A program made the translations under genes and the position numbers. This document shows, piece after piece, positions 10,693 through 23,445 of a stretch of DNA of 64,000 nt. Below the pieces are notes generated by a model, which saw only the letters and a list, made by a program, of their open reading frames with translations, was not told the DNA's origin and made no database searches. The stretch is from Ectobius pallidus (taxonomy: Eukaryota > Arthropoda > Insecta > Blattodea > Ectobiidae): positions 46,161,160-46,225,159 of the forward strand of contig CAXKWD010000009.1 in NCBI GenBank assembly GCA_964059195.1, read 5' to 3'. How positions within the stretch are numbered: the stretch's first letter is position 1; each line of letters starts with the position of its first letter.

Positions 10693-11465
10693 TTAAATAT
10701 GTCTTTCCTCTCCCCATGCGCGCAAAATATGAATATACTATGAAACATATTCCTTGCAGCCTATAGACTCGACACATGAAAGTTGTACATTCTATATTGG
10801 CAATAAACTGAAAAAAAAACCTTCAGATAATTAAAAAGTTGTCTCCTAATTTGTTTGAATTGTTCCGCATCTGCTGTTTGTAATTGCAATTCGCGTCTTG
10901 CTGCCCTTTGCGGTTCCTTGGCATAAATAATTTAATTAAACATTGAATTGTGTCGGCCATTTTCAAAAGAATCTCATGAATTTTAACCTTAAAGCACGAC
11001 ATATTCTGAATACTCAAGTAGGTTTAATTAGTATGTATGGCATGCGGAGCACTTTCTACCGTCTAATGTGTAAAACTTCCGCTAACGTAAGGAAAGAGCC
11101 GTAGGGAAATGAGAAATGGCAGAGGAAACTAGGTAATAATGAATTACCTGTAATATACAACCTCCTTAATGCAGTCAGTGAAGCCTTAAATTTTAAAACG
11201 TTCGAGAAAAAAAACACAACTCCGTCTGTTTCACATCCAAAAGATTTCTTCATCTTCTTCTTCTTCCTGGATTTTTTTACAGCCAATAGTTTAGGCCTTG
11301 AGTGGAAGAAGATAGGGTAAAGCAACGGCGTAATCTGTAAGATTCCAGCTCAAACTACCAGTTACAACTTAAAGTTGCTTCGCTTCAATTGCGACCGATT
11401 ACCACTTCAAGGACAGGTCGAAACACTCCTTTAGAATGGAAAGGTTGAGTCAGATTGAAAAATTC
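10693..11465. other. no gene seen
   Basis: Minus-strand frames at 10823-11017 and 11056-11325 have low-complexity Lys- and Phe-rich composition and no family resemblance. A CTTCTTCTTCTTC tract lies near 11251. Confidence 0.5.
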
Positions 11466-11552
11466 AATGACAAAGCCAGGATTTGAACAAGGATCTTCGG
11501 CTCTCCGTGCCGCTTCTCTACCATTGAGCTATCATGGCAACATGCCGGTACA
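11466..11552 (-). mobile_element. tRNA-like SINE head
   Basis: On the minus strand there is an A box TAGCTCAATGG and a B-box-like GTTCAAATCCT about 40 bp downstream, in an otherwise tRNA-like layout. The T stem and acceptor do not pair well, so a functional tRNA is unlikely. The end GCTATCATGGCAACATGCCG is echoed at 11728-11754 (GCTACCACGGCAACGTGCCA), 200 bp away. That suggests a second, decayed copy or a local duplication. Confidence 0.55.
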
Positions 11553-11727
11553 ACATTAAATTCTCGAACTGACTCACATATCCCGCTACACCACCAGGCG
11601 TTCTCATTGTCAGTATGAGATATCAATGCAGTGACGACTTAGTAGGCCTACAACCCGTAAGCACCTAAAAGGCCCAGGCTTCATAGTAAAACAGTGAAAT
11701 AATAATTCTATCACACTGGCCGTGTGT

Positions 11728-11754
11728 AGGCTAGCTACCACGGCAACGTGCCAG
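11728..11754 (-). repeat. echo of the SINE head at 11527-11552
   Basis: GCTACCACGGCAACGTGCCA repeats the earlier text with about four transitions, in the same orientation. It is too short to classify alone. Confidence 0.45.
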
Positions 11755-11759
11755 TACAA

Positions 11760-13544
11760 TATTATACGTGGCACGTAGGCCTAACTCTTTAAAGTCTATA
11801 TCATTCACACACTCGTTCATTCACTCTATAACATATGAAACTTTTAAAAAAGAAAGAGGAATGAGATGAAAGCTGAAAACTTCAAACCGAATTGTAACAT
11901 GCGGGATTGAGCTGTTGTTATTCCATAAACCATCAGGTGCAGGTGTTTCTGTATTTACTTTGCAATACAAGCCAATTGCAATGCTGCTAATTAGTTTCCG
12001 TGCTATTCAAGTCCAAATGAAAAGAGTGATCGGCAAAAAGTGAGTTTTCACTTGCATTAACCTTCCAGCTGTTCTCTGAGTAGCCACGGCGGAAATTTGT
12101 AGGCGTGTTTGTTTACAATATTCTGTAGTCTGCATTAAACTTCTTGTCGTCCCCGGTGAAACAGTTTGATCCTGGCACATCTCATGTCTGAAGATCTACA
12201 GGCATGTAAGTGAACTTCTGAAAGACAAAATTTCGCCATACTAAAGGAAATATAGGCCTACGGCTACAGCAAGCATACAACCGTCTTTCAAGGACTATAA
12301 CAAATAAACATTGTAACTTTCCATTGGTACAACTTCTGCCTCAGTCTTCAACTTATCAACGCCTCATTAAAAAAAACGGCGCAAAACATGCTGCACAAAC
12401 TTTCTCACATATACGTGTTAAGATATGTATTATTGAGGTTATTTACCATTCAAAATGAATGTACAGTCTCCAAGTTAAATAGATACTGTGTTCCAAGTCA
12501 ATACATTGTACTTTTCTTGTTACTGTGGGGAAAAAAGAATATCATTCATATTTTAATTAATGTATTACTCATACTCATACTCATTTAAGTGTTTTGTACA
12601 CAAATAATCTTGATCCAATATTAACAATAAATCTAGATTTTTACTTATTCTATTATTGTACAATTTATTATATTGACCAGGATTGGTTTTAATTAAGGTA
12701 ACATTATAATTTAAGTATCATGCAATTAAATCTCATGAAAACCTCATGTTAAAAAATTTGAATGTTTGAGGGAATAAGGTGGTATTTACTGATTATATTA
12801 TTATAGACAACAGTAGTACTTCATTTGTCGACATGTGTAGTATAGAGCATGGCATCAACATTCTAGAAACAATTTTAATTTATTTCGACAAATAATATGC
12901 TTGCATTTACAGTGATGAGCAGAGCAAGTTAATAGTACCGGCCAGAACCCAGAGAAAACCGGTCAGTGTGTAATTCCATTATCCCAGAAACAGCAGGCCT
13001 AGTGTTGAGTCATTCCATACACATCTGAAAATTTTGTTTTCCATAAGACTGGGGCCTATTGGAACGTAATTAGGCAATCACTGTTACCTGAATGGTATAG
13101 ATGTAGGTGCTGTTGTCTTGGGGAATTTCGTTGTCAGTTAGGTATTACGAGATCAATAACGATGATGATAATTTCCAATATATTGGAAGTAAAGTTGCCG
13201 CCTAAGAATAACTGAGGAGTTGCTTGATAAAGAAGTAACGAATCCTCTCACGAAAACTATCAATAATGCCCGCGGGAGTCGGCATGATGACCACATGCCC
13301 CCTGCCCTACCATTTCCCTACGGTAAAAGATGCAGAGGTTGGATTGTAGGCCCCGATAAAGAATCAAGGAGCTGTTATTCAAACTTTCAATTGATATCGT
13401 ACCACGGAAAAATCTTCAAGCGTTGAAAGCAGCAACTCAAACTACACAATAAACAACCTATATATAAAATAAAATAAAATCCGTTAATGTTAATTTTAAT
13501 ACTAAAAAACAGTGAATTGAAAACATTTCGTGTATTTTAATGTG
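11760..13544. other. no gene seen
   Basis: Anonymous DNA. Open frames at 12388-12588 and 13220-13426 do not resemble known proteins. TAGGCCTA motifs occur at about 11775 and 12252. Confidence 0.5.
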
Positions 13545-13800
13545 CGTTACTTTCAGGTTAAAGCACCAAAGCGGAACCCCTTTCGCTGCACGCCTTATCG
13601 CCTGCCATCTATGGCAAAATACGATAACTTACTAAGAGAGGTTCGCTTGTTTTATCAATTACAAGATATTCTAAAAACGAGAGACTTAGAAATTTAATTA
13701 TGAACGAACAAACACAGTCGTATGCATCTTGCCTATAATGGCAATTAAGACGCTATATAATACGCGTTTCATGAACATACTCGCGTCTTAATGGATGTCA
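13545..13800 (+). repeat. dispersed repeat X, copy 1
   Basis: Shared with 46190-46400 (inverted) and 37665-37850. Landmarks in order are TGCGTTA, a CGCCTGCCATCTATGGCAAA block, TATTCTAAAAAC, GAACGAA, and GTATGCATCTTGCCTATAAT. The 46-kb copy keeps all of these in the same order and spacing. No coding frame, tRNA box or TIR was found; the family is unclassified. The end TTAATGGATGTCATTA recurs at about 17704. Confidence 0.6.
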
Positions 13801-14388
13801 TTACAAGCTCGCTGCTTAATGTACTACCAAAATGTTTTGAAACAATTATAACTTGTGCAAATTTCCGGTGGGGAAAAGACCAGCACATAAAGCACAAATG
13901 AAAGAGCTTTTTAAATAAGTTAAAACAGGCATCCCACGTTGCTACCTAGCTACACTTTCTTTAAGTGCAACATATTCTATAACAAATCTATATTAAATGA
14001 GTTCATTTCTGCAACCGAAATCCACAATCACTCACGGGAAGAGTGATTACTAAAACATTGCGAGCAGGAAGAGTGATAAAAGTTCCAAACGTTCTCTTAT
14101 TTATTCTGCTGTCTGTTTGTAATGGGAACATGAATTTTAGTATCTTGTATAATTAGCCTGTACATGTGGACTGCCCCAAGTCAAAAGTCACCCTTGGGAC
14201 TAGTTTCGAAAACTCCCACCTGTCCCGAGGTGATTGTTCACTGATGTTGAGGGAGATTACAAACGCTATCATCCATACGAATTAGATACTGGAAGAATAA
14301 CTCAAACATGTGTGTAGCCTACTTCTAATATGGGATAGTATTCTTGTTGAAAAATTGTTGAAATTACCAAAAATAGAAAAGAATTAAA

Positions 14389-14636
14389 AACTAAAAAACT
14401 CCGTGGCGCTACATCCCTGAAGGGACTTGGCCTACCACCCGACCGCTGCGTCATCTCCCGTAGGCAGATGGCAGGATTGGGGGGGGGCATGTGGTCAGCA
14501 TGCCGACACCCACGGCCGTTAATGGTGGTGTTCTTGACCGGAGCCGCTACTTCTCTATCAAGTAGCTCCTCAATTTGGAATCACGAGGCTGAGTGCACCC
14601 CTACCAGACCTCCCTACCTCAGAAAAATCCGAGGAG
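14389..14636 (-). mobile_element. SINE family 1, head-truncated, 13-bp TSD
   Basis: The perfect duplication GAAAAGAATTAAA lies at 14376-14388 and 14637-14649. The insert is the family 1 body on the minus strand. It begins (at the right) with CCTCCTCGGATTTTTCTGAG, exactly downstream of where the tRNA head of the 9.2-kb copy ends, and finishes at the left with CACGGAGTTTTTTAGTTTTT. It contains the roughly 130-bp middle missing from the 9.2-kb copy. Without A and B boxes it should have no internal promoter. Two open frames across it (14302-14490, 14468-14659) are non-coding. Confidence 0.9.
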
Positions 14637-14649
14637 GAAAAGAATTAAA

Positions 14650-16950
14650 TGCTAATTAAAAATGAACTTCTGGTGTATTTTCTGTATTTTTAGTAAGTTA
14701 ATAAAGTGACTATTTTTTGCCATACCTCTTTCCCAACACTAGAGCTTAGCACTGAAATAGAACCATGGAAACGTTATTTCGAGTTTTAATCAGAAATTTT
14801 TATAGAATTTTTCTAGTTTTGTGCTAAAATTTAAGGTTTTAAGTTACCAAGATGACCAGGGTCGCAAGGATTCTTATTTCAAGAGAGATGGCAAGATATT
14901 ACTTCTGAAAGGATAAGGAGAACGACTGCTGCTACAAGGTACACGGAGCTATATAAAATTATTATAATAAATTTATAAAGACAGACGCCCTAAAACATGG
15001 GTGTGGCTTCCTTTTATAAGGCAACCATTATGATTCATCTCACCAATAAATCGTAATGACGATTTTGTATGACATATTTTTTATAATACATAAAACACAG
15101 AAAATGAAGTTAGTTAATTACAAAACATAAAACAAAGATATAACGAAATATGTAATGTTTACGCAGGCCTATACGTCCAAAGGGCAGCTATCAATTATTA
15201 TTAATCAAAATTATAATTTTTTGTTAATATGTCGTTCCATAAACATAAGTTGCAACATTTACAGACGAATTAATGCCAATCAAAAGTCCAATTTTCTCTA
15301 AGTTAAACAAATCTAAGTCATAACGCAAGAAAAAATTTTCACATAGTTTATCAACACAACCTCGAATCCCAAATAAAACCGGATTTTTTTTTTCAAATGA
15401 ACATCATAATTATTTTAAGTCCCAGTTGGAAACAAAACCTGTTACGAGAAAAAGTATATGATAAATAATGGGAATAACGTGCGTTCGAAGAGCAAAATAT
15501 CATCCAGAATTTTTTTTAGACAATTTATTCTGCGATTTTTTTTTTTTTTACGGAGAATCGTTTATGTCACTATATACTTTTCAGCTCAGAGAAGTCTGTA
15601 CCGTATTAACATAGTAAACAGAAAACTAAATTATATCACATCATATCATAGATTCCCTCTCATTCTGTTAACTGAAGCCTGATCTTAGATGTCAATAGAG
15701 TTTTGCATGGTCTTCTGTTCCCCACAGCACAGGTAGGGAGATGCTGGTATAAAATGCTGGATTATATAATCATGGGTTGAGGAATGCGTATCAGAACACA
15801 TTGTTCCCCTCCCTCTCATGTTAACAGGAGCTCTGCTGTAAAACTACCCTCAAGGGTAATGCATAATATGCAAATGTCACGTGCGTTTAATTAGATGATC
15901 GTGATAAGGGAGGGGAGGGAGTGACAGCTACAAGATGCTGCTTGGTAAAAGGGTAGTGCAACGATTTTCACTCTAAAACGGTAAACCAAGCACCTCCAAC
16001 CGTACTAATGCTCAGAGCGGGGCAGGCGATGCGGTGGCTGTGAAAAACAAGCAAGAAATGTACATTCTTTCTGACTTCTTGATGTCCCGGTATTCCAGAT
16101 TATACTCCTCTTTGCATATAGGAAAGAGCAAACATATGTATAGATAAAAGCATGGAGGGAAATACTTAGTAGTGCTGTAAGTGATCATCACAACGCCAGG
16201 TCTCAACCCAATATATCGTAGACAGGATAGGTAGCTGCAGGACCGGTTCATCCATTAGGCGAATTAGGCAGTAGACTACGGCAAGACTTTTTTTAAACAT
16301 TTAGAGGAGGCAACATTTAGATTTAGGTTTAAAATTAAAAAGCTGAAATTTCCAACGCGACATTACAATTTTAAAAAGTTGTAGAATAAGAGTAAAAAAG
16401 ACAGCAAATTACCGAAATAAATTCAAAACAATGTCAAAGTATTTACTGGCTTCGTTCAAAACATAAACTTGGGCCTGCGAAAGTAGGGATGAAGAATCTT
16501 GACTCAACTTGGAAGCCCTGCATCGCCAGACCGGCGATGGTCTTGCTACCATTTTCGTTGAAAATGAGTTAGCCACTCAAATGGACATATGCTATAAGAT
16601 CTCGTCAAAGAGTTTGCCAAAATGTAAGCATTAAAAAAAAACGATTAAACTCCAGCCTACTGGAGAAAAACCTTTTGATGTAGTTTCTTGTTTGTTTAAT
16701 ATAAGTACGCTATAAGAAGTTATAATCTTTTGAATTAAATGTTTTTTTTATTTAATCCCCATCCCATCTAATGCCCTATAAGTTATAACGTCTTCATAAA
16801 TACCAGCCTTTCTCAAATTACGCCAAATAAATTTTATTTAACAACTTACCACTACTTATTGCATTAATTTTTAAAAGTACTAATGTAAATGTATTGAAAC
16901 TACAGTATTGTAAAGGAATTATTAGAAATATGAAATGTAAATTTCTGTAT
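14650..16950. other. no gene seen
   Basis: AT-rich DNA. The frames at 15458-15682 and 16012-16251 do not look coding. A short GC-richer patch at 15780-16030 (GGGAGGGGAGGGAG near 15908) carries no recognisable feature. Confidence 0.5.
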
Positions 16951-17036
16951 CTGATTGAGTGGAAGAGAATGCCTCGAGGCATTAACTCTGCCAGATAAAA
17001 TAAAACAGTTTATTATTGTTATTATTATTATTACTA
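16951..17036 (+). mobile_element. retroposon 3' tail ending in (ATT)n
   Basis: GATTGAGTGGAAGAGAATGC, then AACTCTGCCAGATAAAATAA and an ATT microsatellite. The same AACTC-GCCAG tail with AAAT repeats forms the 48-bp stub at 9155-9202. The copy is 5'-truncated. Without the body I cannot say whether it is a LINE or a SINE. Confidence 0.5.
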
Positions 17037-20000
17037 GGCTAATGTTTAATCAAATGGTAAAAAATGGAAAGATTGAGGTGGCAATTTGGAGGGGGGCACC
17101 GAAATTATTTCTCGCCCAGGGCACCAAAATAGAGCCGGTCCTGAGTAATTGTTAAATATTAAACTGACATTAGTCTTCGCGAGTGTAGAAACGCACAAAA
17201 ATCCATATTCATGTTGACTGGTGCGAATACAAAGTTTACCAGTGATCTCATTAGGTTTTTTTTCGGATTTTAATATAAAAACTAATATTAAGGGTATATT
17301 AATGAAATTGGGATTTTGTTTGTACATATCAGTAATAACAAAGTTTTACCATCACCATTAATCACAAGTAGCCTAGGCTGCTGGCATTTCGATAAGGCAG
17401 TAAATTCTATAATCAGCTGTTAATAAGTGCTAGTAGTTCTCGTCTTCTGTAATAGATGGCATGTGATTGCGTAAGGAGAACTCGAAGCTGCTCTTGGCCT
17501 TTTTACGTCAAACCAACGAACTTTTAAAAGACCAAATGAACTCAATTTAGTATGGTCTAATATTAAAATTATGACAAACAAAAATGACTATTTTAAATAT
17601 AGGTTTATTTCGCATATCTATTTGCTGCTCTGAAAGTTTCAAAGAATCTTTCCGTGTTCGATATTAATCGATACCACACCAGTGTTTTAATGAAAATCTG
17701 TACTTTAATGGATGTCATTAAGATATTGGTACGTCACAAAAAAAAAAAAAAAAACATATTATAGTATGGTCGAACAGAAAAACATTTTCTAGGATGCAGT
17801 ACAGTATAGGCTACTCATCCCACAACAGGCACAAAAACATCACGTATTCTTTCTTTAACGAAACAAGTTAGTTATTTTTGTTCTGTTTAGAAAGTATTCA
17901 TTTATCTGTATGTCAAGAATGTAGGCCTACAATTTTAAAACGAGTGTGTATACACGACATAATTATATAAACAATATCGTATACTTTTGTTTTTACTTTT
18001 AATCATGGGCAAGTTTACATTAGTACATTCCCTTGTCTCCTCAGCTCAGGTTTTAAACCCCAACAATTTACCCCCGAGCTTTCGAACTATTTTACAAGGG
18101 ATGTTGTTCAACATGAAAATTGAGGCGGGGATGAGTAGGCATGGATATTCTTTATCTTTTTTCCCCAGGAAACAGTAAAATTAAAATTGCGTTCCTTTTC
18201 CCTGAAAATGAGAAGGGGTATTGTGTACACATATTTTGTGCTGGAGCTCTATGAATTAAACTCGTTACGGAATGCCATCCATTTACATGATAAAACTCGC
18301 TACAGTTTCGCTAGCTCAGTCACACTGCTTTCGCTGAGACGTCTTTTTTCATGGAGTGAATATCAAAATCCATTTGCAGTTTACATTATATTAAAAAGCC
18401 CCATGTAAATGTGGGGAAGAAGAAGATAGGAAAGAACATTAATCTGAAGCCGAATTATGAACACAACCGCATCTATATACTTAACTTCCATTTTACTTAG
18501 CTATGCAAGTTTCGGATTCAATGTTGTTAAGAATAATTTTGATAAAACATAAAGTGTTGAAATCCACTTCAGACTGATCTGTAGGGTGCGAATTTATATC
18601 CACTAAAACCGTGGAAATATGCATGCATGCTGAAAGGTTTTTTTTAAGTGTACTAAAAATAGAAAATGTACACAAACAAAAGTACCAGTAATCGTTTATC
18701 GTATTTGGAAGGATATAAAATACTTTTAATAAATTCTTCTTATTATAAATTACTATATTTCTCTCTGCAATTTCGCAGGTAATTTTTTTTATTTCTAAAA
18801 AATTCTTATAAACAGAACAAGTTATCTTACTTCACACGATTTTAGTAGACTCTACTTCAAAGTTTCACTTAACCAAACATGAATTTCTTTCCTTCACGAA
18901 AACACAAACTGTGCTTAGCTGATAAATCATTTCAATTTCAACGAGATACAAGTGATATGCCTTACATTTTTCATAATATGGATTATCTTGTTATCCTTTA
19001 TCAATTGGTTATAAGTAGGGCTCGGGAGTTGAAGAAATGTCATCTATTTCTGAGGCTTCAGAGACAATGCAGGATTCAGTAGAAATTCGTCTCTCTTCAA
19101 AACGAACTAAAATAAAATACTTTTATTTTGCACTTTTTTTCATTTTTTGGCATTTTATATTCGACTGGCTAATTTTTAGGAAATCATTCTTTTGTTGCAT
19201 TTTTCTCTGTTTTGTCTTCAGAATGAACTTTTCCACATCACAGACAAAGATGCAAATATGATTTAAAATGTGTAAAATATGCTCTGGAAACAATTTAAGT
19301 AATTTTAATACATTGCGTTCTCTTGTTAGCTGAATTATATTTAAAATTATATAAAAACAGTAGAAGTTGTATAAATTACATTACAAAAATTTAAAAAACA
19401 ATGTCAATGCAACTGATTTTAGTAAACTGAAAACTTAATGATGTGAAACGTCGCTATAATACTACACAATCTGTTCCGAAAGCATAGACCATGCAGTCGA
19501 ACTTAGCCAAATATGCTGTAAATCTTTAAATTAACAGAAATCTATACAGTATTTCAAATATGTCAGAATTATGCCCTTAAAAATGTGACAAATTAATAAA
19601 ATATGCATAAATATTTTAATATCAATCAAATATCGCAAACTAACAAAATTGTCAATAATATACAAAATGAAACTATCAATTTTCTGTTATTTGTTTCATC
19701 TCTTGTACACATTTTACCTCTAGCATTATTAAAAAATCCCTTTAGGCAGGCCTACAGGCTGAGGTAGATTTCAAAGTGCTTTTGGTTTAATTTATTATCG
19801 CTGCATAGCACTCTTCTTTTTTAGCCTTGGCATGGCAAACCTGCAGTAAAGAGGAAGAGCCTACAATCATTTGTTTTGACAACAAGAATAGGATATAATA
19901 TTCTGGGAGGCCGTGCGCAAGATCAGCAATGAATAAAATTAGCAAAGCCGCTAAACAAGACAAAATTATGATATTATAATAATTCTTTTAAGTGTTATTA

Positions 20001-20052
20001 TTTTCAAACATTAAAATCTCGCGTCATATGAGAGCTATCAAGAAACCATTTA
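17037..20052. other. no gene seen; fragments of repeat X
   Basis: Near 17440-17480 ATAGATGGCATGTGATTGCG (minus strand CGCAATCACATGCCATCTAT) resembles the core of repeat X. At about 17704 TTAATGGATGTCATTA matches the end of X copy 1. Otherwise this is AT-rich DNA with poly(A) at 17739-17754 and chance frames (17046-17327, 18187-18408, 19037-19261). Confidence 0.45.
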
Positions 20053-20640
20053 TTGATTTGTAGAGTACTCATCAAGAGCTTTTCAACGATACCCCACAAG
20101 ACGTGGTTTCAAAAGTTTCGAATTTTCATCCCCCACCCCCACCCTCACCATCACTCGAACACCCGAATCGTTGGTGTCACTGTGAACTCCATAGGGAGTA
20201 CTCTAATTTATTCAAACAAAGTTTCCCTCTATACTTCATAGGGGCGAGATATACATTTTTAAAAAGTTCAATCCCCTCCCCCGACCACCCCCTTGGGCCA
20301 AATTTGCTCATTAACGAACTTGTCCGAACTATTGGGCCTAGAAATTACATAATAAAATTTGGTTCAAATATCTTCAAAATTACGGCCGCTAGCGTGCAAA
20401 GATATATATAAATATCACAATTATTTTTTTAACGGGCGGTGGTTTCGTACTGAGGGGAGCATGAAACGTAAAGATATAAAAGAATTTTTCGAAAATCATG
20501 ACATGGTATCCATTGCAATAGGTAGATTTTTCTTCGAAATCTACCTAAAATATGATTTAATAAACGTTCGGTGCCTAGTAATTATAGGCCTAGTAATTAG
20601 TTTTATAACGAGCCTAGTCTAGTCTAGCCTAGTGGAATCT
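20053..20640. repeat. GC-richer repeat-like patch
   Basis: Stretches such as CCCCACCCCCACCCTCACCA and CCCCTCCCCCGACCACCCCC, and the phrase AATATCTTCAAAATTACGGC, differ sharply from the surrounding base composition. Overlapping frames on the plus strand (20053-20241, 20103-20411, 20359-20622) are open, but Pro-rich only because of the C runs. The end 20570-20640 repeats CCTAGTAATTA twice and CTAGTCTAG-like units. I think this is part of a dispersed element but found no second copy here. Confidence 0.35.
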
Positions 20641-20852
20641 CGCAAGCACTACTGATTCACAAGTCCTCAACTTTTAAAGAAGTGTACGCAGAAGGAACAA
20701 GAGCATGAGATATAACACTTTCTCCTTTAGAGTTGTTAAAACATAAAGTAATGATATCAAGCAAAGTATATTACTACAGAATTACGAGGGCAAAATTTCT
20801 TGCACAATCTTCTTCCTTCTTCTCCTCAAGTTATGAGGAGAATGTTTAAATA

Positions 20853-21152
20853 TTAAAGTTTATAGTTCATCTGTTTCATGGTGGCAGCCACGGTAACGAC
20901 ATCTCGCGACGCGTCTCTCAATTTCACTTGCAGATGATGGAAGCTGGCAGTAAAACGTTTAAGATTATTTCCACAGATATCTGCGAGCTCCCATATTGTA
21001 TATCTCGTCAGCTTCCCTGGAGGCGGTTTTCTCCCCTTCAATCTGGTGCCTTGATCCGTTGAGGGGAAACGATCTCTATACGCGTTACACGAAAATAACA
21101 CCGCGTCACAAGATGGAAAGCAGTTTTCGGAAAACACTAAGTCATTTCGCAA
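20853..21152 (-). CDS. unrecognised 99-codon open frame
   Basis: On the minus strand an ATG-started frame runs 99 codons to a stop, with more balanced composition than the surroundings. It has Lys-Gly-Arg-Lys-Pro-Pro-Pro-Gly near the middle and an amphipathic stretch ending MKQMNYKL. I recognise no domain, signal peptide or membrane segment, and nothing around it suggests a promoter or splice sites. It could be a lone exon, a piece of a transposon protein or chance. Conservation of the frame in a relative would decide. Confidence 0.2.
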   Translation of the reverse strand: MRNDLVFSENCFPSCDAVLFSCNAYRDRFPSTDQGTRLKGRKPPPGKLTRYTIWELADICGNNLKRFTASFHHLQVKLRDASRDVVTVAATMKQMNYKL

Positions 21153-21454
21153 GGCGTGGGTTCTGCTGAGAAACTAACTTCCTTAAGCGGGATGTGAAAC
21201 TATTACAGAGTTTCTAGGATGCCAGAAAGTATTCAAGGGAAATGCAACAGATGAGTTATGCATGAAGTTCTGTTTACAGAATTTTCTTATGACACCAGTT
21301 AAAATGCTGCAAACAAAGGCAATTAGATAAACCATATATAAATTATGAAAATTATCTTTCAGATGAAAAAATCCAAGAATACAAATCGGAAGGTAAGGAA
21401 GAAAAAGGAGGTAAACTATATGTGAAATAAAAAATAATATAGGATACAGAAGAA

Positions 21455-21586
21455 CTTGGATAATTCGAAGCTGAAAGGACCAGAACAAAATCGAATTAAT
21501 CACGATTTCGGTTTAGAAAGGGACCACGCTAAAAGTTCGATTCACGGTTTCGAATTTAAAAAGTTCGAAATAATCGAGCTCGACTG
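21455..21586 (-). mobile_element. pogo/Tigger-like terminal end
   Basis: The right edge, read inward on the minus strand, is CAGTCGAGCTCGATTATTTC with TA just outside (21587-21588). It is followed by several TTCGAA and TTCGA phrases. CAGTCGA...GATTAT...CGAA ends are typical of pogo/Tigger-type elements, which insert at TA. No matching left end was found within 1.5 kb, so this is a one-ended fragment. Confidence 0.4.
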
Positions 21587-21588
21587 TA

Positions 21589-23130
21589 TGAAAAAGCAAA
21601 GAAATTTAATAAACAGACAAAAATAAAATAAGATAAACACAAGCAAAGAATATGAATAGAGATGCAACAGCAGACACAGAGAGAAGAATGGAACGGAAAA
21701 ATAATAAAATAAAATTACGTGGCAAATATTCCCTGAATATTTACTTCTATTATTTTAAAAAGTGGTCAAGGTGGTGTCCTTTTACATCACTACACTTTTC
21801 AATTCTTGAGGCGAGAAGACGGATGTATTTGTGAAACGATTTGTTTGTATATCAAAATTAGCTATCAGTATTGTCAGTATTAGATTAAATCTAGGATGTA
21901 AGGACAGGAGATTGAACTGGCTAAGGTATTGGATCTTTGCGTCCTATCCAACGACCATTGTATTTTGTATTCAGAACTGGTCTAGTAGTACGAACGTAAT
22001 GAGCAGGACATCCATCATGCTGACTAGCATTTAAGTCTCAAATGTCTGCGAAATTAAGAAGTAAATTGAAAAATAGTTTCTTTATAACTTTATTCTTTAC
22101 GAAGGTAAGGATAAAAAATAATGCAAGTTATAATGTTTTTTTAATTGTCTCTGCGACTTGACTGTAATGGAGATAGCCCCGAAAAATCGAAAATGATACA
22201 AGTAAGCTACCCCTTAAGTTCGTGGATAACAAAATTACACGTTTACCAAAATGGTTAGAGCCATTTTCTTATTTACAAAATCAATTTGATTTTCAAATGA
22301 CACTAGGAAAAAACAATGAAATTATTTCCCCTTTCATCAGGAATATTTGTAAAGCGCTTGGTTCGTAAATTATGTAGCACTATCAATTTAATGAATGGTC
22401 TATTCTGTATGAAAAAATATTATTATAAAATTCAAAATAAAGCTGTGACGCGGCAACAAAGAAAAAACTAAAGAGGTGAAACATTAGGGATTTACAATGT
22501 CATAAATGGGATGTGAAATTCACAATGTCATAACTCAGAGGCGGAAATTATGGATAACGTTATCCAGTGCTAACTTTGGAATAAAGATTGAAGTGACAAA
22601 AAGCACACACCAAATGGAACTTCATAACATCACTTCTTTGAAATTTTATCGATAACAAATGCATTACGCCCCCTATGCATTTTGCTGACAGATCTCCTGC
22701 TCTTTTATTGAAAAGTTATCGATGAATTTACTGACCGCCAAGATGTATAAGACCATAAAAAACACCACTTTATAGGTTCTAAGAAAGACTGTAAAATTTA
22801 AAACTGCAAGTAAACACCTCGCTTCAGCGCTTAGTTTCCGATAACGCAAGGCTTCTACGGCAACTTATCGTGCACCAGAGTATCACGTGAAGTCTAATAT
22901 ACGTCCTGCAGGCGCTAGGTTCCAATACTCCAGTCCAAAAATAAAGTACAGTACTTTTGCTTCTCCGATCGTTATAATGTATTCTTCTTAGTGTCTGGAA
23001 ATATCTGATGGGAATTTTCCTGTGCACGAGCTAAATGAAAAATAAATGTTCTTGAATTAAGTTGTCGAAAATTGCAATACACCATAGTTAGCAATGTGAA
23101 CTAAGCAATGTCAGCAATGTTAAAAAAAGA
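21589..23130. other. no gene seen
   Basis: AT-rich DNA with chance frames (21652-21834, 21831-22034, 22824-23027). No repeat boundaries seen. Confidence 0.5.
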
Positions 23131-23142
23131 ATATAACATAAT

Positions 23143-23433
23143 AAAAAAGTAAAGTGTTCCCTATTACAGGTCATGGAGTCCCAGAGGGTTCCAGGAGCCT
23201 GGGGCTCCCAGAATTTAGACAATCGGCGCATGAAGGTGGTAAGGTTGTCAGCCTTACGCACCGGCCGCCTTTACCCCCAGGATTGCTCCTGGTACTCATT
23301 TCTGTTGGAGGCTGAGTCGACCCCAGGGCCATATTGCTACTGATTGAAAAACTCCAATGACCTCATCGGGATCGAACCCGCGACCTTCCAGTTTGTAGCG
23401 CAGCGACTCAACCACTACGCTACGGCGTACCCC
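23143..23433 (-). mobile_element. SINE family 2, complete, 12-bp TSD
   Basis: ATATAACATAAT is duplicated perfectly at 23131-23142 and 23434-23445. The 5' end is at the right: the A box TAGCGTAGTGG and the B box GGTTCGATCCCG are clear on the minus strand, about 40 bp apart. The 3' end at the left reads GACCTGTAATAGGGAACACT followed by TTACTT, the family's terminal signature. Length is 291 bp. It should be transcribable by Pol III if the boxes work. Relatives are at 26297-26603 and 9061-9092. Confidence 0.92.
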
Positions 23434-23445
23434 ATATAACATAAT

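Noticed and set aside
11466..11552. Possible functional tRNA gene (minus strand)
   Set aside because: The A and B boxes are present, but the T stem and acceptor do not pair, and the invariant U before the anticodon is C. It is better explained as a SINE head.
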